A stretch of 14,198 nt of DNA, taken from assembly GCA_020532365.1 (NCBI GenBank), contig JAJBBL010000085.1, positions 1 to 14,198 of the forward strand, written 5' to 3'. The DNA is from Candidatus Cloacimonadota bacterium. GTDB taxonomy: Bacteria > Cloacimonadota > Cloacimonadia > Cloacimonadales > JAJBBL01. A program made the position numbers and the translations under genes. Each line of letters starts with the position of its first letter. The first letter of the stretch is position 1. The notes under the pieces were generated by a model. It was given only the letters and a program-made list of their open reading frames with translations, was not told the origin of the DNA and made no database searches. Positions 1 through 6,647 of the stretch are shown one piece after another.

Positions 1-141
1 GAGATGGTAATGCCTGGTGATAACTTAACCGTATCAGCTGAGCTGATAACTCCTATTGCAATGGAAGTAGGGCTCCGTTTCGCTATCCGTGAAGGTGGTA
101 GAACTATTGGTGCAGGGGTAGTTGGTCAGATAATCGAATAA
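1..141 (+). CDS. tuf: Elongation factor Tu, C-terminal end (5' truncated by window)
   Basis: The first reading frame gives 46 residues and a TAA stop, with no start inside the window. They match the C-terminal beta-barrel (domain 3) of EF-Tu: EMVMPGDN at the start, then ELITPIAMEVGLRFAIREGG, and the family's usual ending GAGVVGQIIE. EF-Tu is the GTPase that carries aminoacyl-tRNA to the ribosomal A site. The GTP-binding domain lies upstream of the window. The gene ends 14 bases before rpsJ, so the str-region genes and the S10 block are probably co-transcribed here, unlike E. coli, where the S10 operon has its own leader. Identity is secure. Whether a second tuf copy exists elsewhere cannot be seen. 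Confidence 0.97.
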   Translation, partial: EMVMPGDNLTVSAELITPIAMEVGLRFAIREGGRTIGAGVVGQIIE

Positions 142-155
142 GTAGAGGAGTTATA

Positions 156-470
156 ATGTCGACTGAAACAAGTAAAATACGCGTAAGACTTAAAGCATAC
201 GATTATCGACTTTTAGATAACTCTGTAGCGGAGATTATTAAGAGTGTACGTAACACAGGCGCCAAGGTATTAGGGCCGATACCGCTACCTACAGAGAAGA
301 CCGTTTACACAGTATTAAGGTCACCACACGTCGATAAGAAGTCTCAAGATCAATTTGAGACGCGCGTGCACAAAAGGTTAATATACATTGTTAACCCAAC
401 CTCTCAGACGACATCTGCTCTTAAGAAGTTGAATCTTCCGGCAGGTGTACACGTCGAGGCTAAGGTCTAA
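156..470 (+). CDS. rpsJ: 30S ribosomal protein S10
   Basis: The product is 104 residues, the normal S10 size. S10 sits in the head of the 30S subunit and, as NusE, also works in transcription antitermination with NusB. Family marks are GPIPLPT at residues 40-46, the extended-loop segment RSPHVDKKS at 55-63, and the C-terminal NLPAGVHVEAKV. The ATG is preceded by AGAGGAG at 144-150, a good SD with 5-base spacing. The 14-base gap after tuf leaves no room for the long regulatory leader that L4 binds in E. coli, so L4 feedback of that kind is unlikely at this point. Confidence 0.98.
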   Translation: MSTETSKIRVRLKAYDYRLLDNSVAEIIKSVRNTGAKVLGPIPLPTEKTVYTVLRSPHVDKKSQDQFETRVHKRLIYIVNPTSQTTSALKKLNLPAGVHVEAKV

Positions 471-482
471 GGGAGAGAATAG

Positions 483-1106
483 ATGATAGGACTTATTGGG
501 AAAAAGATAGGGATGACCCAACATTTTGATGAAGATGGGAAGGTTACGCCGGTAACGGTCTTGAAGGTTGGTCCCTGTAAAGTAGTACAAAGAAAAACCG
601 TAGCGAAGGACGGATATGACGCAATACAGCTCGGTTTTGAAGAGATAGAAGAGCGTAAGTTAACAAAACCTAAGCTTGGTCACTTCAAGAAGTATGAGAG
701 CAAACCGTATCGACATTTAAGAGAGTTTACACTTGAGTTTTATCGCGACATAGATCAAGGTGAAGACTTAGACGTCAGTATGTTTGTTGAGAACGAGCTG
801 GTGAAGGTTACAGGTACTTCAAAAGGTAAAGGGTTTGCAGGCGTGATGAAGCGTCACAACTTTAGAGGTTCTGTAGCGAGCCATGGCTCTCACGAGTCTT
901 TTAGAGGTACAGGATCGATTGGCCAGAGTGCGACCCCTGCGCGAGTTATGAAAGGGAAGAAAATGCCTGGTCAAATGGGTAATGAACGTGTTACGGTATC
1001 AAATCTCAGAGTAATATCAATTGATGCTGAGAAGGGTATTATGCTCATTAAAGGGGCGGTACCGGGTCACCGTAACAGTATAGTATACGTAAGTAAGAGT
1101 TTATAA
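483..1106 (+). CDS. rplC: 50S ribosomal protein L3
   Basis: The product is 207 residues, typical for L3, one of the first proteins to bind 23S rRNA and one that reaches toward the peptidyl-transferase centre. It opens with the usual IGLIGKKIGMTQ. The central extension (about residues 112-170) carries KGKGFAGVMKRHNF, GSIGQSATP and KGKKMPGQMGNERVT. The glutamine in GSIGQ (residue 148) corresponds to the one methylated by PrmB in E. coli; methylation here is not shown by the sequence. The gene starts 12 bases after rpsJ behind a GGGAGAG SD. Its stop codon is part of the next gene's SD. Confidence 0.98.
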   Translation: MIGLIGKKIGMTQHFDEDGKVTPVTVLKVGPCKVVQRKTVAKDGYDAIQLGFEEIEERKLTKPKLGHFKKYESKPYRHLREFTLEFYRDIDQGEDLDVSMFVENELVKVTGTSKGKGFAGVMKRHNFRGSVASHGSHESFRGTGSIGQSATPARVMKGKKMPGQMGNERVTVSNLRVISIDAEKGIMLIKGAVPGHRNSIVYVSKSL

Positions 1107-1117
1107 GGAGATGACGG

Positions 1118-1753
1118 ATGTTAGAAGCTATTAAATATTCAGCTACTGGAGCAAAAATTGGCACTGTCACTCTAAACGAAGAAATATTCAATGTATCATC
1201 TTTGAATGATAGTGCAGTACTTTATGAAGTAATAAATATGTACTTAGCCAATCAGAGGCAAGGGACTGCCAGTACCAAGACCAGAGCAGAAGTGCAAGGG
1301 ACTACCGCTAAGATGTACCGTCAGAAAGGTACAGGTAATGCTCGAGCTGGGTCAAGGCGTTCACCTATCCGAGTTGGTGGTGGAGTTGCCTTTGGTCCGA
1401 AGCCAAAGGATTGGTATAAGTCGATTCCGAAGAAGAAGAAGAGACTTGCACTTAAGATTGCATTGACCGAGAAGGCAAAAGAGGGGAAAATAGTAGTAAT
1501 CGAGGACTTAAAGTTTGAAAAGGCCAGCACAAAGCAGGCTAACGAGTTACTCAACAAGTTATTCCCTGAGAAAGGAAGAAAACTGATCGTGATTGATGGT
1601 AGCGACAAGAACGTTATCAAATCATTCACAAACATAACTGGTGCAGCGACTGACCGTGCAGACAGCATTTATGCATATGAGGTATTAAAGTCGAGTTATG
1701 TACTCTTAACCGAGAAAGCTCTGCAGACTATTGAGGAGGTATTTGGTAAATGA
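1118..1753 (+). CDS. rplD: 50S ribosomal protein L4
   Basis: The product is 211 residues. L4 binds 23S rRNA domain I and lines the exit-tunnel constriction through its long internal loop, seen here at about residues 48-98 (GTASTKTRAEV, RQKGTGNARAGS, GGGVAFGPKPKDW). The loop has MYRQKGTG where many bacteria have PWRQKGTG, so the aromatic residue next to the macrolide-related lysine is tyrosine rather than tryptophan; I read this as lineage variation. SD AAGGAG (1105-1110) overlaps the rplC stop. The TGA stop overlaps the rplW ATG in an ATGA, so rplW translation is probably coupled. L4 represses its own operon in E. coli; no matching leader is visible here. Confidence 0.98.
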   Translation: MLEAIKYSATGAKIGTVTLNEEIFNVSSLNDSAVLYEVINMYLANQRQGTASTKTRAEVQGTTAKMYRQKGTGNARAGSRRSPIRVGGGVAFGPKPKDWYKSIPKKKKRLALKIALTEKAKEGKIVVIEDLKFEKASTKQANELLNKLFPEKGRKLIVIDGSDKNVIKSFTNITGAATDRADSIYAYEVLKSSYVLLTEKALQTIEEVFGK

Positions 1754-2037
1754 GACACATAAGAGAGATAATCATTGCCCCGATCTTCACAGAAAAAGCG
1801 AGCACTCAGTTAGGTAAGCATAATTCCTATTCATTTAGAGTCAGTACGATTGCTAATAAGATTGAGATTAAGAGAGCTATCGAGAAGATCTTTTCGGTTG
1901 TAGTGACCGATGTCAATACCATCAATATGCGTGGTAAGGTTAAGAGAGTTGGCCGCCATCAAGGTAAGAAGGCTGACTGGAAGAAGGCGATAGTTACATT
2001 GAAAGAGGGACATAGCATCCCTGATTTTGAAGTATAA
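1750..2037 (+). CDS. rplW: 50S ribosomal protein L23
   Basis: The product is 95 residues, the usual bacterial L23 size. L23 sits beside the tunnel exit and docks trigger factor and the signal recognition particle. The early motif IIAPIFTEKA (residues 8-17) and the pair NKIEIKRAIEKIF and NTINMRGKVKR are typical; the last includes the loop that reaches into the tunnel. The ATG overlaps the rplD stop by four bases. Its SD, GAGGAGGT at 1733-1740, lies inside rplD, so translation most likely depends on ribosomes finishing rplD. Confidence 0.97.
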   Translation: MRHIREIIIAPIFTEKASTQLGKHNSYSFRVSTIANKIEIKRAIEKIFSVVVTDVNTINMRGKVKRVGRHQGKKADWKKAIVTLKEGHSIPDFEV

Positions 2038-2050
2038 AAGGGGTTAAGAA

Positions 2051-2881
2051 ATGGGAATTAAAAGTTATAGACCGATAACACCAACCCAACGATACAAGAC
2101 TGGCTTTACTTTTGATGAAATCACCAAAAGTAAGCCTGAGAAATCATTGTTAGAGCCTAAGAAAAGGACTGCCGGGCGTAATAATCAGGGTAGAATCACC
2201 TGTCGCCATATGGGTGGTGGACATAAGCGGCACTATAGAATAATTGACTTTAAGCGTAACAAGTTAAATATTCCGGCAAAAGTAGCAGCTATCGAATACG
2301 ATCCGAATCGTAGTGCAAGAATAGCTCTTCTATTTTACGTTGACGGAGAGAAAAGGTATATCATCGCTCCACTTAACTTAAAAGTGGGGGATACCGTTAT
2401 GTCAGGCTCTGATGCTCCGATTGCTATTGGTAACACAATGACATTGGAGAGGATTCCATTGGGCACGATAGTTCATAACGTTGAGATGAAAGCGGGTAAA
2501 GGTGGGCAGATAGCGAGAAGTGCAGGCTCTTACGCTCAAGTAGTAGCGAAAGAGGGTGATTATGTGCACGTTAAGCTTCCTTCAAACGACACATATCTTT
2601 TAAGAAAGGAATGTTTGGCTACTATAGGTCAGATTGGAAACACAGAGCACAGTTCTATTGTGTATGGTAAAGCCGGCCGTAAGAGATGGTTAGGTATAAG
2701 ACCTACCGTTAGAGGCGCCGCGATGAACCCAGTTGATCACCCGATGGGTGGTGGCGAGGGTAGAAGCAATGGTGGTAGACACCCAGTTTCACCTTGGGGT
2801 AAATTGGCTAAAGGTGGCAAAACCAGAAGAAAGAAAAAGCTCTCTAACAAGTATATCATTAAAGCAACTAAAAAGAGATAA
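2051..2881 (+). CDS. rplB: 50S ribosomal protein L2
   Basis: The product is 276 residues, full length. L2 is a core 23S rRNA binder needed for subunit joining and peptidyl transfer. It opens with IKSYRPITPTQR. The RNA-binding barrels are in the middle (GRITCRHMGGGHKRHYR at 47-63). The conserved C-terminal segment is AMNPVDHPMGGGEGRSNGG at 224-242. The essential first histidine of the DHP motif (equivalent to E. coli His229) is present as His230, but the second, commonly histidine (DHPHGGG), is methionine 232. From memory the methionine form is common in the Bacteroidota/FCB group. SD AAAAGGGG lies just after the rplW stop. Confidence 0.98.
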   Translation: MGIKSYRPITPTQRYKTGFTFDEITKSKPEKSLLEPKKRTAGRNNQGRITCRHMGGGHKRHYRIIDFKRNKLNIPAKVAAIEYDPNRSARIALLFYVDGEKRYIIAPLNLKVGDTVMSGSDAPIAIGNTMTLERIPLGTIVHNVEMKAGKGGQIARSAGSYAQVVAKEGDYVHVKLPSNDTYLLRKECLATIGQIGNTEHSSIVYGKAGRKRWLGIRPTVRGAAMNPVDHPMGGGEGRSNGGRHPVSPWGKLAKGGKTRRKKKLSNKYIIKATKKR

Positions 2882-2896
2882 TAAGGGGGGATTATA

Positions 2897-3175
2897 ATGG
2901 CACGTTCGGTAAAGAAAGGACCTTTTGTAGATGATCACCTCTATCAGAAAGTTCAGAAGCTCAATGAAGAGAATAAAAAACAAGTAATAAAAACCTGGTC
3001 AAGACGCTCGACAGTACTGCCTGATTTCATAGGGCATACGTTTGCAGTTCATAATGGTAAGAAGTTTGTCCCGGTTTTCGTAACAGAAAATATGGTTGGG
3101 CATAAGTTGGGTGAGTTTTCTCCGACGAGAACTTATAGAGGCCATAAAGAAAAGAAGAAGAAAGACAGAAGGTAG
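2897..3175 (+). CDS. rpsS: 30S ribosomal protein S19
   Basis: The product is 92 residues, standard size. S19 is in the 30S head, pairs with S13 and contacts the A-site finger and tRNA. It starts MARSVKKGPFVDDHL and has the family signature ENMVGHKLGEFSPTR at residues 64-78, ending in a basic tail. The SD is strong (TAAGGGGGG at 2882-2890, 6-base spacing). The stop is TAG. It lies between rplB and rplV as in nearly all bacteria. Confidence 0.98.
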   Translation: MARSVKKGPFVDDHLYQKVQKLNEENKKQVIKTWSRRSTVLPDFIGHTFAVHNGKKFVPVFVTENMVGHKLGEFSPTRTYRGHKEKKKKDRR

Positions 3176-3193
3176 AAGGTAAAGGAGTTATAG

Positions 3194-3541
3194 ATGGAAG
3201 CAGTCGCCAGAGTTACAAACCTAAGAGGTTCAGCACGAAAGGCAAGATTGGTTTTGGATCTTATTAGAGGGAAGAAAGTTTCTGAAGCTCAGAAAATCTT
3301 GATGTTCTCTAATAAAAGAGTAGCCCCGAAAGTTGGGAAGCTGTTAGAAGCAGCTATTGCAAATCTCAACGAAAAAGAGGGTAGAGCTGATCTCGATAAT
3401 GTCTTCGTTACCAAAGCATTTGCAGACGATGGACCTATTATGCGTCGTTTTATGCCGAGAGCACAAGGGCGCGCAACTGTAATTAGAAAAAGAACTTGTC
3501 ACATTACATTAGGTATCTCAGGATACAATCAGGAGGTATAA
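3194..3541 (+). CDS. rplV: 50S ribosomal protein L22
   Basis: The product is 115 residues. L22 contacts all 23S rRNA domains, and its beta-hairpin lines the exit tunnel opposite L4. The N-terminal globular part (NLRGSARKARLVLDLIRGK at 9-27) and the hairpin region MRRFMPRAQGRA (83-94) followed by KRTCHITLGIS are clear; no deletion in the hairpin tip is apparent. SD AAGGAG is at 3182-3187 with 6-base spacing. The stop codon directly touches the TTG start of rpsC, and its last codons (AGGAGGT) are the rpsC SD. Confidence 0.97.
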   Translation: MEAVARVTNLRGSARKARLVLDLIRGKKVSEAQKILMFSNKRVAPKVGKLLEAAIANLNEKEGRADLDNVFVTKAFADDGPIMRRFMPRAQGRATVIRKRTCHITLGISGYNQEV

Positions 3542-3544
3542 TTG
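3531..3544 (+). promoter_or_regulatory. Ribosome binding site and TTG start of rpsC
   Basis: AGGAGGT at 3531-3537 lies 4 bases before TTG 3542-3544. The SD is formed by the last codons of rplV, whose TAA (3539-3541) touches the TTG. No ATG in this frame would keep the conserved GQKINPIAFRLG start, so this SD fixes the start. Confidence 0.85.
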
Positions 3545-4192
3545 GGCCAAAAGATAAATCCTATAGCTTTTCGACTTGGAGTTAACCGAGACTTTGATTC
3601 TATCTGGTTTGCGCCGGACAAGAAGGAATACGTTTCGAATCTCCACGAAGACTTAATTATAAAGAAATATCTGTTTAACCGACTTAGCACCGCAATGGTC
3701 TCGAAAATAGTCATTTATCGTAAAACTAACTCGATGACAGTAGACATTCATACAGCTAAGCCTGGACAGGTAATAGGAAAGAAAGGGGCAGAGATTGATT
3801 CGTTGAGAAACGAGTTATCCGTGTTAATAAATAAGAAGCGTCAATCGCCGATCACTGTGTTTATCAACGTAGTAGAGATTAAAAAGCCTTATACCGATGC
3901 TAAGCTCGTTGGTGAAGAGATTTCACGACAACTGAAAGAGAGAGTCTCGTTTCGTCGTGCAATGAAGATGGCGATTAGGAACGCGATGCGTGATGGAGCG
4001 CAAGGGATTAAAGTTCAATGCTCGGGCCGTTTAGGTGGAGCTGAGATGGCAAGGACGGAGCGTTATCAAGAGGGTAGAACCCCACTTCATACGCTTAGAG
4101 CATCGATAGACTACGCTTTAACCGAATGTAATACCACATATGGTATTATCGGTATAAAAGTATGGATCTATAACGGGGACGTCCTTAGCTAA
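3542..4192 (+). CDS. rpsC: 30S ribosomal protein S3 (TTG start)
   Basis: The product is 216 residues. S3 forms part of the mRNA entry channel in the 30S head. The start is TTG: it is immediately behind AGGAGGT (3531-3537) and gives the conserved beginning MGQKINPIAFRLGV. The KH RNA-binding domain carries GKKG at 79-82. The C-terminal domain carries FRRAMKMAI (137-145), GIKVQCSGRLGGAEMARTE (155-173) and PLHTLRASIDY (181-191). The latter domain includes the basic residues tied to mRNA unwinding in E. coli. The gene is short at the C terminus relative to E. coli (about 230), but nothing essential is missing. It abuts rplV with no gap. Confidence 0.97.
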   Translation: MGQKINPIAFRLGVNRDFDSIWFAPDKKEYVSNLHEDLIIKKYLFNRLSTAMVSKIVIYRKTNSMTVDIHTAKPGQVIGKKGAEIDSLRNELSVLINKKRQSPITVFINVVEIKKPYTDAKLVGEEISRQLKERVSFRRAMKMAIRNAMRDGAQGIKVQCSGRLGGAEMARTERYQEGRTPLHTLRASIDYALTECNTTYGIIGIKVWIYNGDVLS

Positions 4193-4215
4193 ACCATTAA
4201 TGAATAATTTAAGGA
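4182..4215 (+). promoter_or_regulatory. Possible stem masking the rplP Shine-Dalgarno
   Basis: TCCTTA at 4182-4187, in the last codons of rpsC, is the perfect complement of TAAGGA at 4210-4215, which contains the rplP SD (AAGGAG at 4211-4216). A G-U pair (4188 with 4209) could add a seventh pair; the loop is about 20 bases. The rpsC stop is at 4190-4192, so a terminating ribosome would open the stem. This would couple rplP to rpsC. The pairing is seen in the sequence; the function is inferred and the stem is weak (AU-rich). Confidence 0.35.
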
Positions 4216-4222
4216 GAATAGA

Positions 4223-4642
4223 ATGTTAGCCCCTAAGAAAGTAAAGTTTAGAAAGCAACATAGAGGCAGAATGAGAGGAATGGCTAAAGGTGGGTTTGAA
4301 GTCTCTTTCGGTGACTACGGAATTATCGCCTTAGAGCCCGCTTGGATAACAAGCCGTCAAATCGAAGCTGCTCGTATTGCTATCACAAGACATATGAAGA
4401 GAGTTGGGCGTGTCTGGATCAGAATATTTCCAGACAAACCAGTGACTGAGAAACCGGCTGAGACTCGTATGGGTAAGGGTAAAGGAGCTCCTGAATATTG
4501 GGTGGCAGTTGTTAAGCCAGGGAGAGTTCTTTTTGAAATAGAAGGGGTCGGCCTTGACGTGGCTAAAGAGGCTATGAGATTAGCGAGCCATAAGCTACCT
4601 ATAAAAACAAAGGTTGTTGCCAGGGAAGGATTGGAGCTATGA
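4223..4642 (+). CDS. rplP: 50S ribosomal protein L16
   Basis: The product is 139 residues. L16 sits near the A and P sites of the 50S subunit and helps tRNA accommodation. It starts MLAPKKVKFRKQHRGRMRG. Family marks are AWITSRQIEAARIAITRHMKR (40-60), RIFPDKPVTEKPAETRMGKGKG (67-88) and EYWVAVVKPGR. Arg82 in RMGKGKG is near the arginine hydroxylated by RoxA/YcfD in E. coli. SD AAGGAG (4211-4216) lies in a 30-base gap after rpsC. The TGA stop overlaps the rpmC ATG in an ATGA. Confidence 0.98.
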   Translation: MLAPKKVKFRKQHRGRMRGMAKGGFEVSFGDYGIIALEPAWITSRQIEAARIAITRHMKRVGRVWIRIFPDKPVTEKPAETRMGKGKGAPEYWVAVVKPGRVLFEIEGVGLDVAKEAMRLASHKLPIKTKVVAREGLEL

Positions 4643-4839
4643 AAGCAAGTGAATTAAGAGAATTATCAGTAGAAGAGTTGAAAACTAAACTCGAGGATTT
4701 ACGCGAGGAGCTTTTCAATCTTAGGTTTCAAAATGCAAGAAATCCGTTGGAGAATCCATTAAAAATGCGATTCGTCCGTAAAGATATCGCAAGAGTACTG
4801 ACTATACTCACAGAAAGAAAGGAAGAAATAAGAGGTTAA
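4639..4839 (+). CDS. rpmC: 50S ribosomal protein L29
   Basis: The product is 66 residues, a two-helix protein by family, located near the tunnel exit beside L23. It opens with the typical KASELRELSVEELKTKLEDL, then REELFNLRFQNARNPLENP and the conserved VRKDIARVLTILTER. It overlaps rplP by four bases; GGAAGGA (4624-4630) inside rplP serves as the SD. One base separates its stop from the rpsQ ATG, so rplP, rpmC and rpsQ form a tightly coupled trio. Confidence 0.97.
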   Translation: MKASELRELSVEELKTKLEDLREELFNLRFQNARNPLENPLKMRFVRKDIARVLTILTERKEEIRG

Positions 4840-4840
4840 T

Positions 4841-5098
4841 ATGACTACTATTGGTAGAAAGCAAACTAAAACTGGGGTAGTTGTCAGCGATAAAATGGAT
4901 AAAACAATCGTTGTTCGTGTGGAAAGGCAGTACACACATCCCTTATACAAGAAAACAGTAAGGCAACACAAGAACTTTAAGGCTCACGATGATAACAATG
5001 AAGCTAAGGCTGGCGACGTTGTACAGATCAGAGAACACAGACCTTTTAGCAAAGATAAGACCTGGATCCTGACTAAGATCATCGAGAAGAGTAAATAG
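4841..5098 (+). CDS. rpsQ: 30S ribosomal protein S17
   Basis: The product is 85 residues. S17 is a primary 16S rRNA binder with an OB-fold. Marks are RKQTKTGVVVSDKMDKTIVV (6-25), the loop HPLYKKTVRQHKNFKAHD (33-50) and GDVVQIREHRPFSKDKTW (58-75). SD AGAGGT (4831-4836) lies in the end of rpmC, and the gap to rpmC is one base. The stop is TAG, followed by the rplN SD. This is the last gene of the classical S10 block. Confidence 0.97.
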   Translation: MTTIGRKQTKTGVVVSDKMDKTIVVRVERQYTHPLYKKTVRQHKNFKAHDDNNEAKAGDVVQIREHRPFSKDKTWILTKIIEKSK

Positions 5099-5108
5099 GA
5101 GATAGGAA

Positions 5109-5477
5109 ATGATACAAGTAGAATCGATGCTGAAAATAGCTGATAACTCTGGAGCTAAAAGAGTCAAATGTATTAAAGTCTTGGGTGGTACAAGACGTAG
5201 ATACGCGAGCTTAGGCGATGTTATTGTAGTGTCTGTTAGATCAGTTACACCACAAGGTAAGATTAAAAAGGGTACCATTGAGCGTGCAGTTATCGTCAGA
5301 ACCTCCAAAGAGGTAAGAAGACAGGATGGTTCGTATATTCGTTTTGAAGATAATGCAGCTGTCATTATCGATGATCGTGGCGAACCGAAAGCAACAAGAA
5401 TCTTCGGTCCGGTAGCAAGAGAGCTCAGAGAGAGACAGTATATGCGAATCGTCTCTTTGGCACCAGAAGTACTCTAA
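5109..5477 (+). CDS. rplN: 50S ribosomal protein L14
   Basis: The product is 122 residues, the exact common size. L14 lies on the 50S interface and is the docking site of the silencing factor RsfS. It starts MIQVESMLKIADNSGAK and has KCIKVLGG, GDVIVVSVRSVTP and the signature RAVIVRTSKEVRRQDGSYIRF (59-79), then DNAAVIIDDRGEPKATRIFGPVARELR. It begins the spc block only 10 bases after rpsQ, with the TAGGAG SD overlapping the rpsQ stop. There is no space for a separate promoter in the gap. Confidence 0.98.
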   Translation: MIQVESMLKIADNSGAKRVKCIKVLGGTRRRYASLGDVIVVSVRSVTPQGKIKKGTIERAVIVRTSKEVRRQDGSYIRFEDNAAVIIDDRGEPKATRIFGPVARELRERQYMRIVSLAPEVL

Positions 5478-5496
5478 ACAGTGCAGAGGAATAGAA

Positions 5497-5835
5497 ATGA
5501 GAAAAATGAAAGATAAAGCTAAACGTAAAATGAGCGTTAAAAAAGGTGACACAGTCGTCGTGATCACCGGTCCTGATAAAGGGAAAAAAGGTAAAGTATT
5601 GAAGTCTTTCCCAAGTAAGCAGAGAGTTATCGTTGAGAAGGTTAACTTCATTAAGAAGCATACAAAGCCTACCCAACAGAACCAGCAGGGTGGTATTATT
5701 GAGAAAGAGGCTCCAATTCACGTATCCAATGTTATGTTAATGAACACAAAGATCGGTAAACCTACTAAAGCAGTTTATAGAGTTATCGGTGATACGAGAG
5801 TTAGAGTGTGCAAAATTACCGGCGATGAGATTTAA
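5497..5835 (+). CDS. rplX: 50S ribosomal protein L24
   Basis: The product is 112 residues. L24 is an assembly-initiating 23S rRNA binder near the tunnel exit. The KOW motif region is SVKKGDTVVVITGPDKGKKGKV at 13-34. Later marks are RVIVEKVNFIKKHTKP and GGIIEKEAPIHVSNV. The chosen ATG is 6 bases behind AGAGGA (5485-5490) and adds a basic N-terminal tail of about 11 residues before the usual family start. In-frame ATGs at 5506 and 5530 lack an SD, so the longer form is preferred. Confidence 0.95.
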   Translation: MRKMKDKAKRKMSVKKGDTVVVITGPDKGKKGKVLKSFPSKQRVIVEKVNFIKKHTKPTQQNQQGGIIEKEAPIHVSNVMLMNTKIGKPTKAVYRVIGDTRVRVCKITGDEI

Positions 5836-5847
5836 GAGAGGTGTTGA

Positions 5848-6396
5848 ATGGATCGTCTTAGAGAACAATATAAAAATGAAGTAATCGATGCCTTGATGAA
5901 ACAATTCGGCTATAAAAATGTACATCAGGTACCAAAGCTGGAAAAGATTTCGATCAATATAGGTGTTGGTAGTGCGACCCAAAATAAAGCCCTATTAGAT
6001 AGTGCAGTGAAGGATCTGGAAAGGATCACAGGTCGTAAGCCAATCATCACCAAGGCTAAGAAATCGATCTCTAACTTCAGACTTAGAGAAGGTATGCCGA
6101 TTGGATGTAAGGTGACTCTCAGGGGAGAAATAATGTATGAGTTTTTCGATCGCCTGATCAGTTTAACCATTCCAAGGATTAGAGACTTTAAAGGGGTTCC
6201 TCTTAATAGTTTTGATGGCAGAGGGAACTACACATTAGGTGTTAAAGAGCAAACTATATTCACCGAGATCGATATTGAGAAGGCTGATGTAATCAGAGGG
6301 CTCAGTATTACTATCAACACAACAGCGAGAAGCGACGAAGAGGGTCGTGCTTTGTTGACTGAATTAGGGATGCCTTTTTACAAACCAGAGGCTTAA
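5848..6396 (+). CDS. rplE: 50S ribosomal protein L5
   Basis: The product is 182 residues. L5 binds 5S rRNA in the central protuberance and contacts S13 and the P-site tRNA. It starts with DRLREQYKNEVIDALMKQFGYKNVHQVPKLEKI and includes the signature VPKLEKISINIGVG (28-41), then KAKKSISNFRLREGMPIG (69-86) and the C-terminal FTEIDIEKADVIRGLSITINTTA. SD GAGAGGT (5836-5842) precedes the ATG by 5 bases. Its TAA stop forms the 5' arm of a small hairpin in the gap before rpsN. Confidence 0.98.
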   Translation: MDRLREQYKNEVIDALMKQFGYKNVHQVPKLEKISINIGVGSATQNKALLDSAVKDLERITGRKPIITKAKKSISNFRLREGMPIGCKVTLRGEIMYEFFDRLISLTIPRIRDFKGVPLNSFDGRGNYTLGVKEQTIFTEIDIEKADVIRGLSITINTTARSDEEGRALLTELGMPFYKPEA

Positions 6397-6413
6397 AGCG
6401 TAAGCTTTAGACC
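6390..6413 (+). other. GUAA-tetraloop hairpin over the rplE stop codon
   Basis: TAAAGC (6394-6399), GTAA (6400-6403), GCTTTA (6404-6409) is a perfect 6-bp hairpin closed by C-G with a GUAA loop, a GNRA type. It extends outward by one G-U pair (6393/6410), one C-A mismatch and two G-C pairs (6390-6391 with 6412-6413). The rplE stop codon is the start of the 5' arm. No U-tract follows, so it is not an intrinsic terminator. It could mark mRNA processing, stability or protein binding; this is inference. Confidence 0.5.
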
Positions 6414-6434
6414 GACTCAATAACAGGAGTTTAT

Positions 6435-6620
6435 ATGGCAAAAAAATCTTTAATAGAGAAACAAAAAAGAGTACCTAAATTTAGAGCCAGAAGATATAAT
6501 CGATGCCAAGTTTGTGGCAGAGCGAGAGCCTATATGCGTGATTTTGCTCTCTGCAGACTTTGCTTCAGAAAATTAGCTTCAGAAGGCCAGATACCTGGCG
6601 TCACAAGATCTAGCTGGTAA
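6435..6620 (+). CDS. rpsN: 30S ribosomal protein S14, zinc-binding type (S14Z)
   Basis: The product is 61 residues, the short zinc-containing form; the zinc-free form is about 100. S14 is a 30S head protein that assembles late. The zinc ligands are two CxxC pairs, Cys24/Cys27 (RCQVCGRARAY) and Cys40/Cys43 (LCRLCFRKLA), with the conserved end GQIPGVTRSSW. SD AGGAG (6425-6429) is 5 bases before the ATG. The gene follows the hairpin after rplE. Presence of this form alone here suggests no zinc-sparing variant within the operon. Confidence 0.97.
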   Translation: MAKKSLIEKQKRVPKFRARRYNRCQVCGRARAYMRDFALCRLCFRKLASEGQIPGVTRSSW

Positions 6621-6647
6621 GGTTAGATTAGTAATTAGGAGGAATTA

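Noticed and set aside
1321..1668. Reverse-strand open frame of 115 codons inside rplD
   Set aside because: It lies fully antisense to a clearly conserved gene, has no recognisable family pattern, and reflects codon bias of the L4 gene.
4943..5651. Two overlapping reverse-strand open frames of about 140 codons opposite rpsQ, rplN and rplX
   Set aside because: They overlap each other and three conserved genes; the translations look like low-complexity shadows without domain signs.
6394..6409. Hairpin after rplE as an intrinsic terminator
   Set aside because: The stem is AU-rich and no run of T follows; essential genes continue directly downstream.
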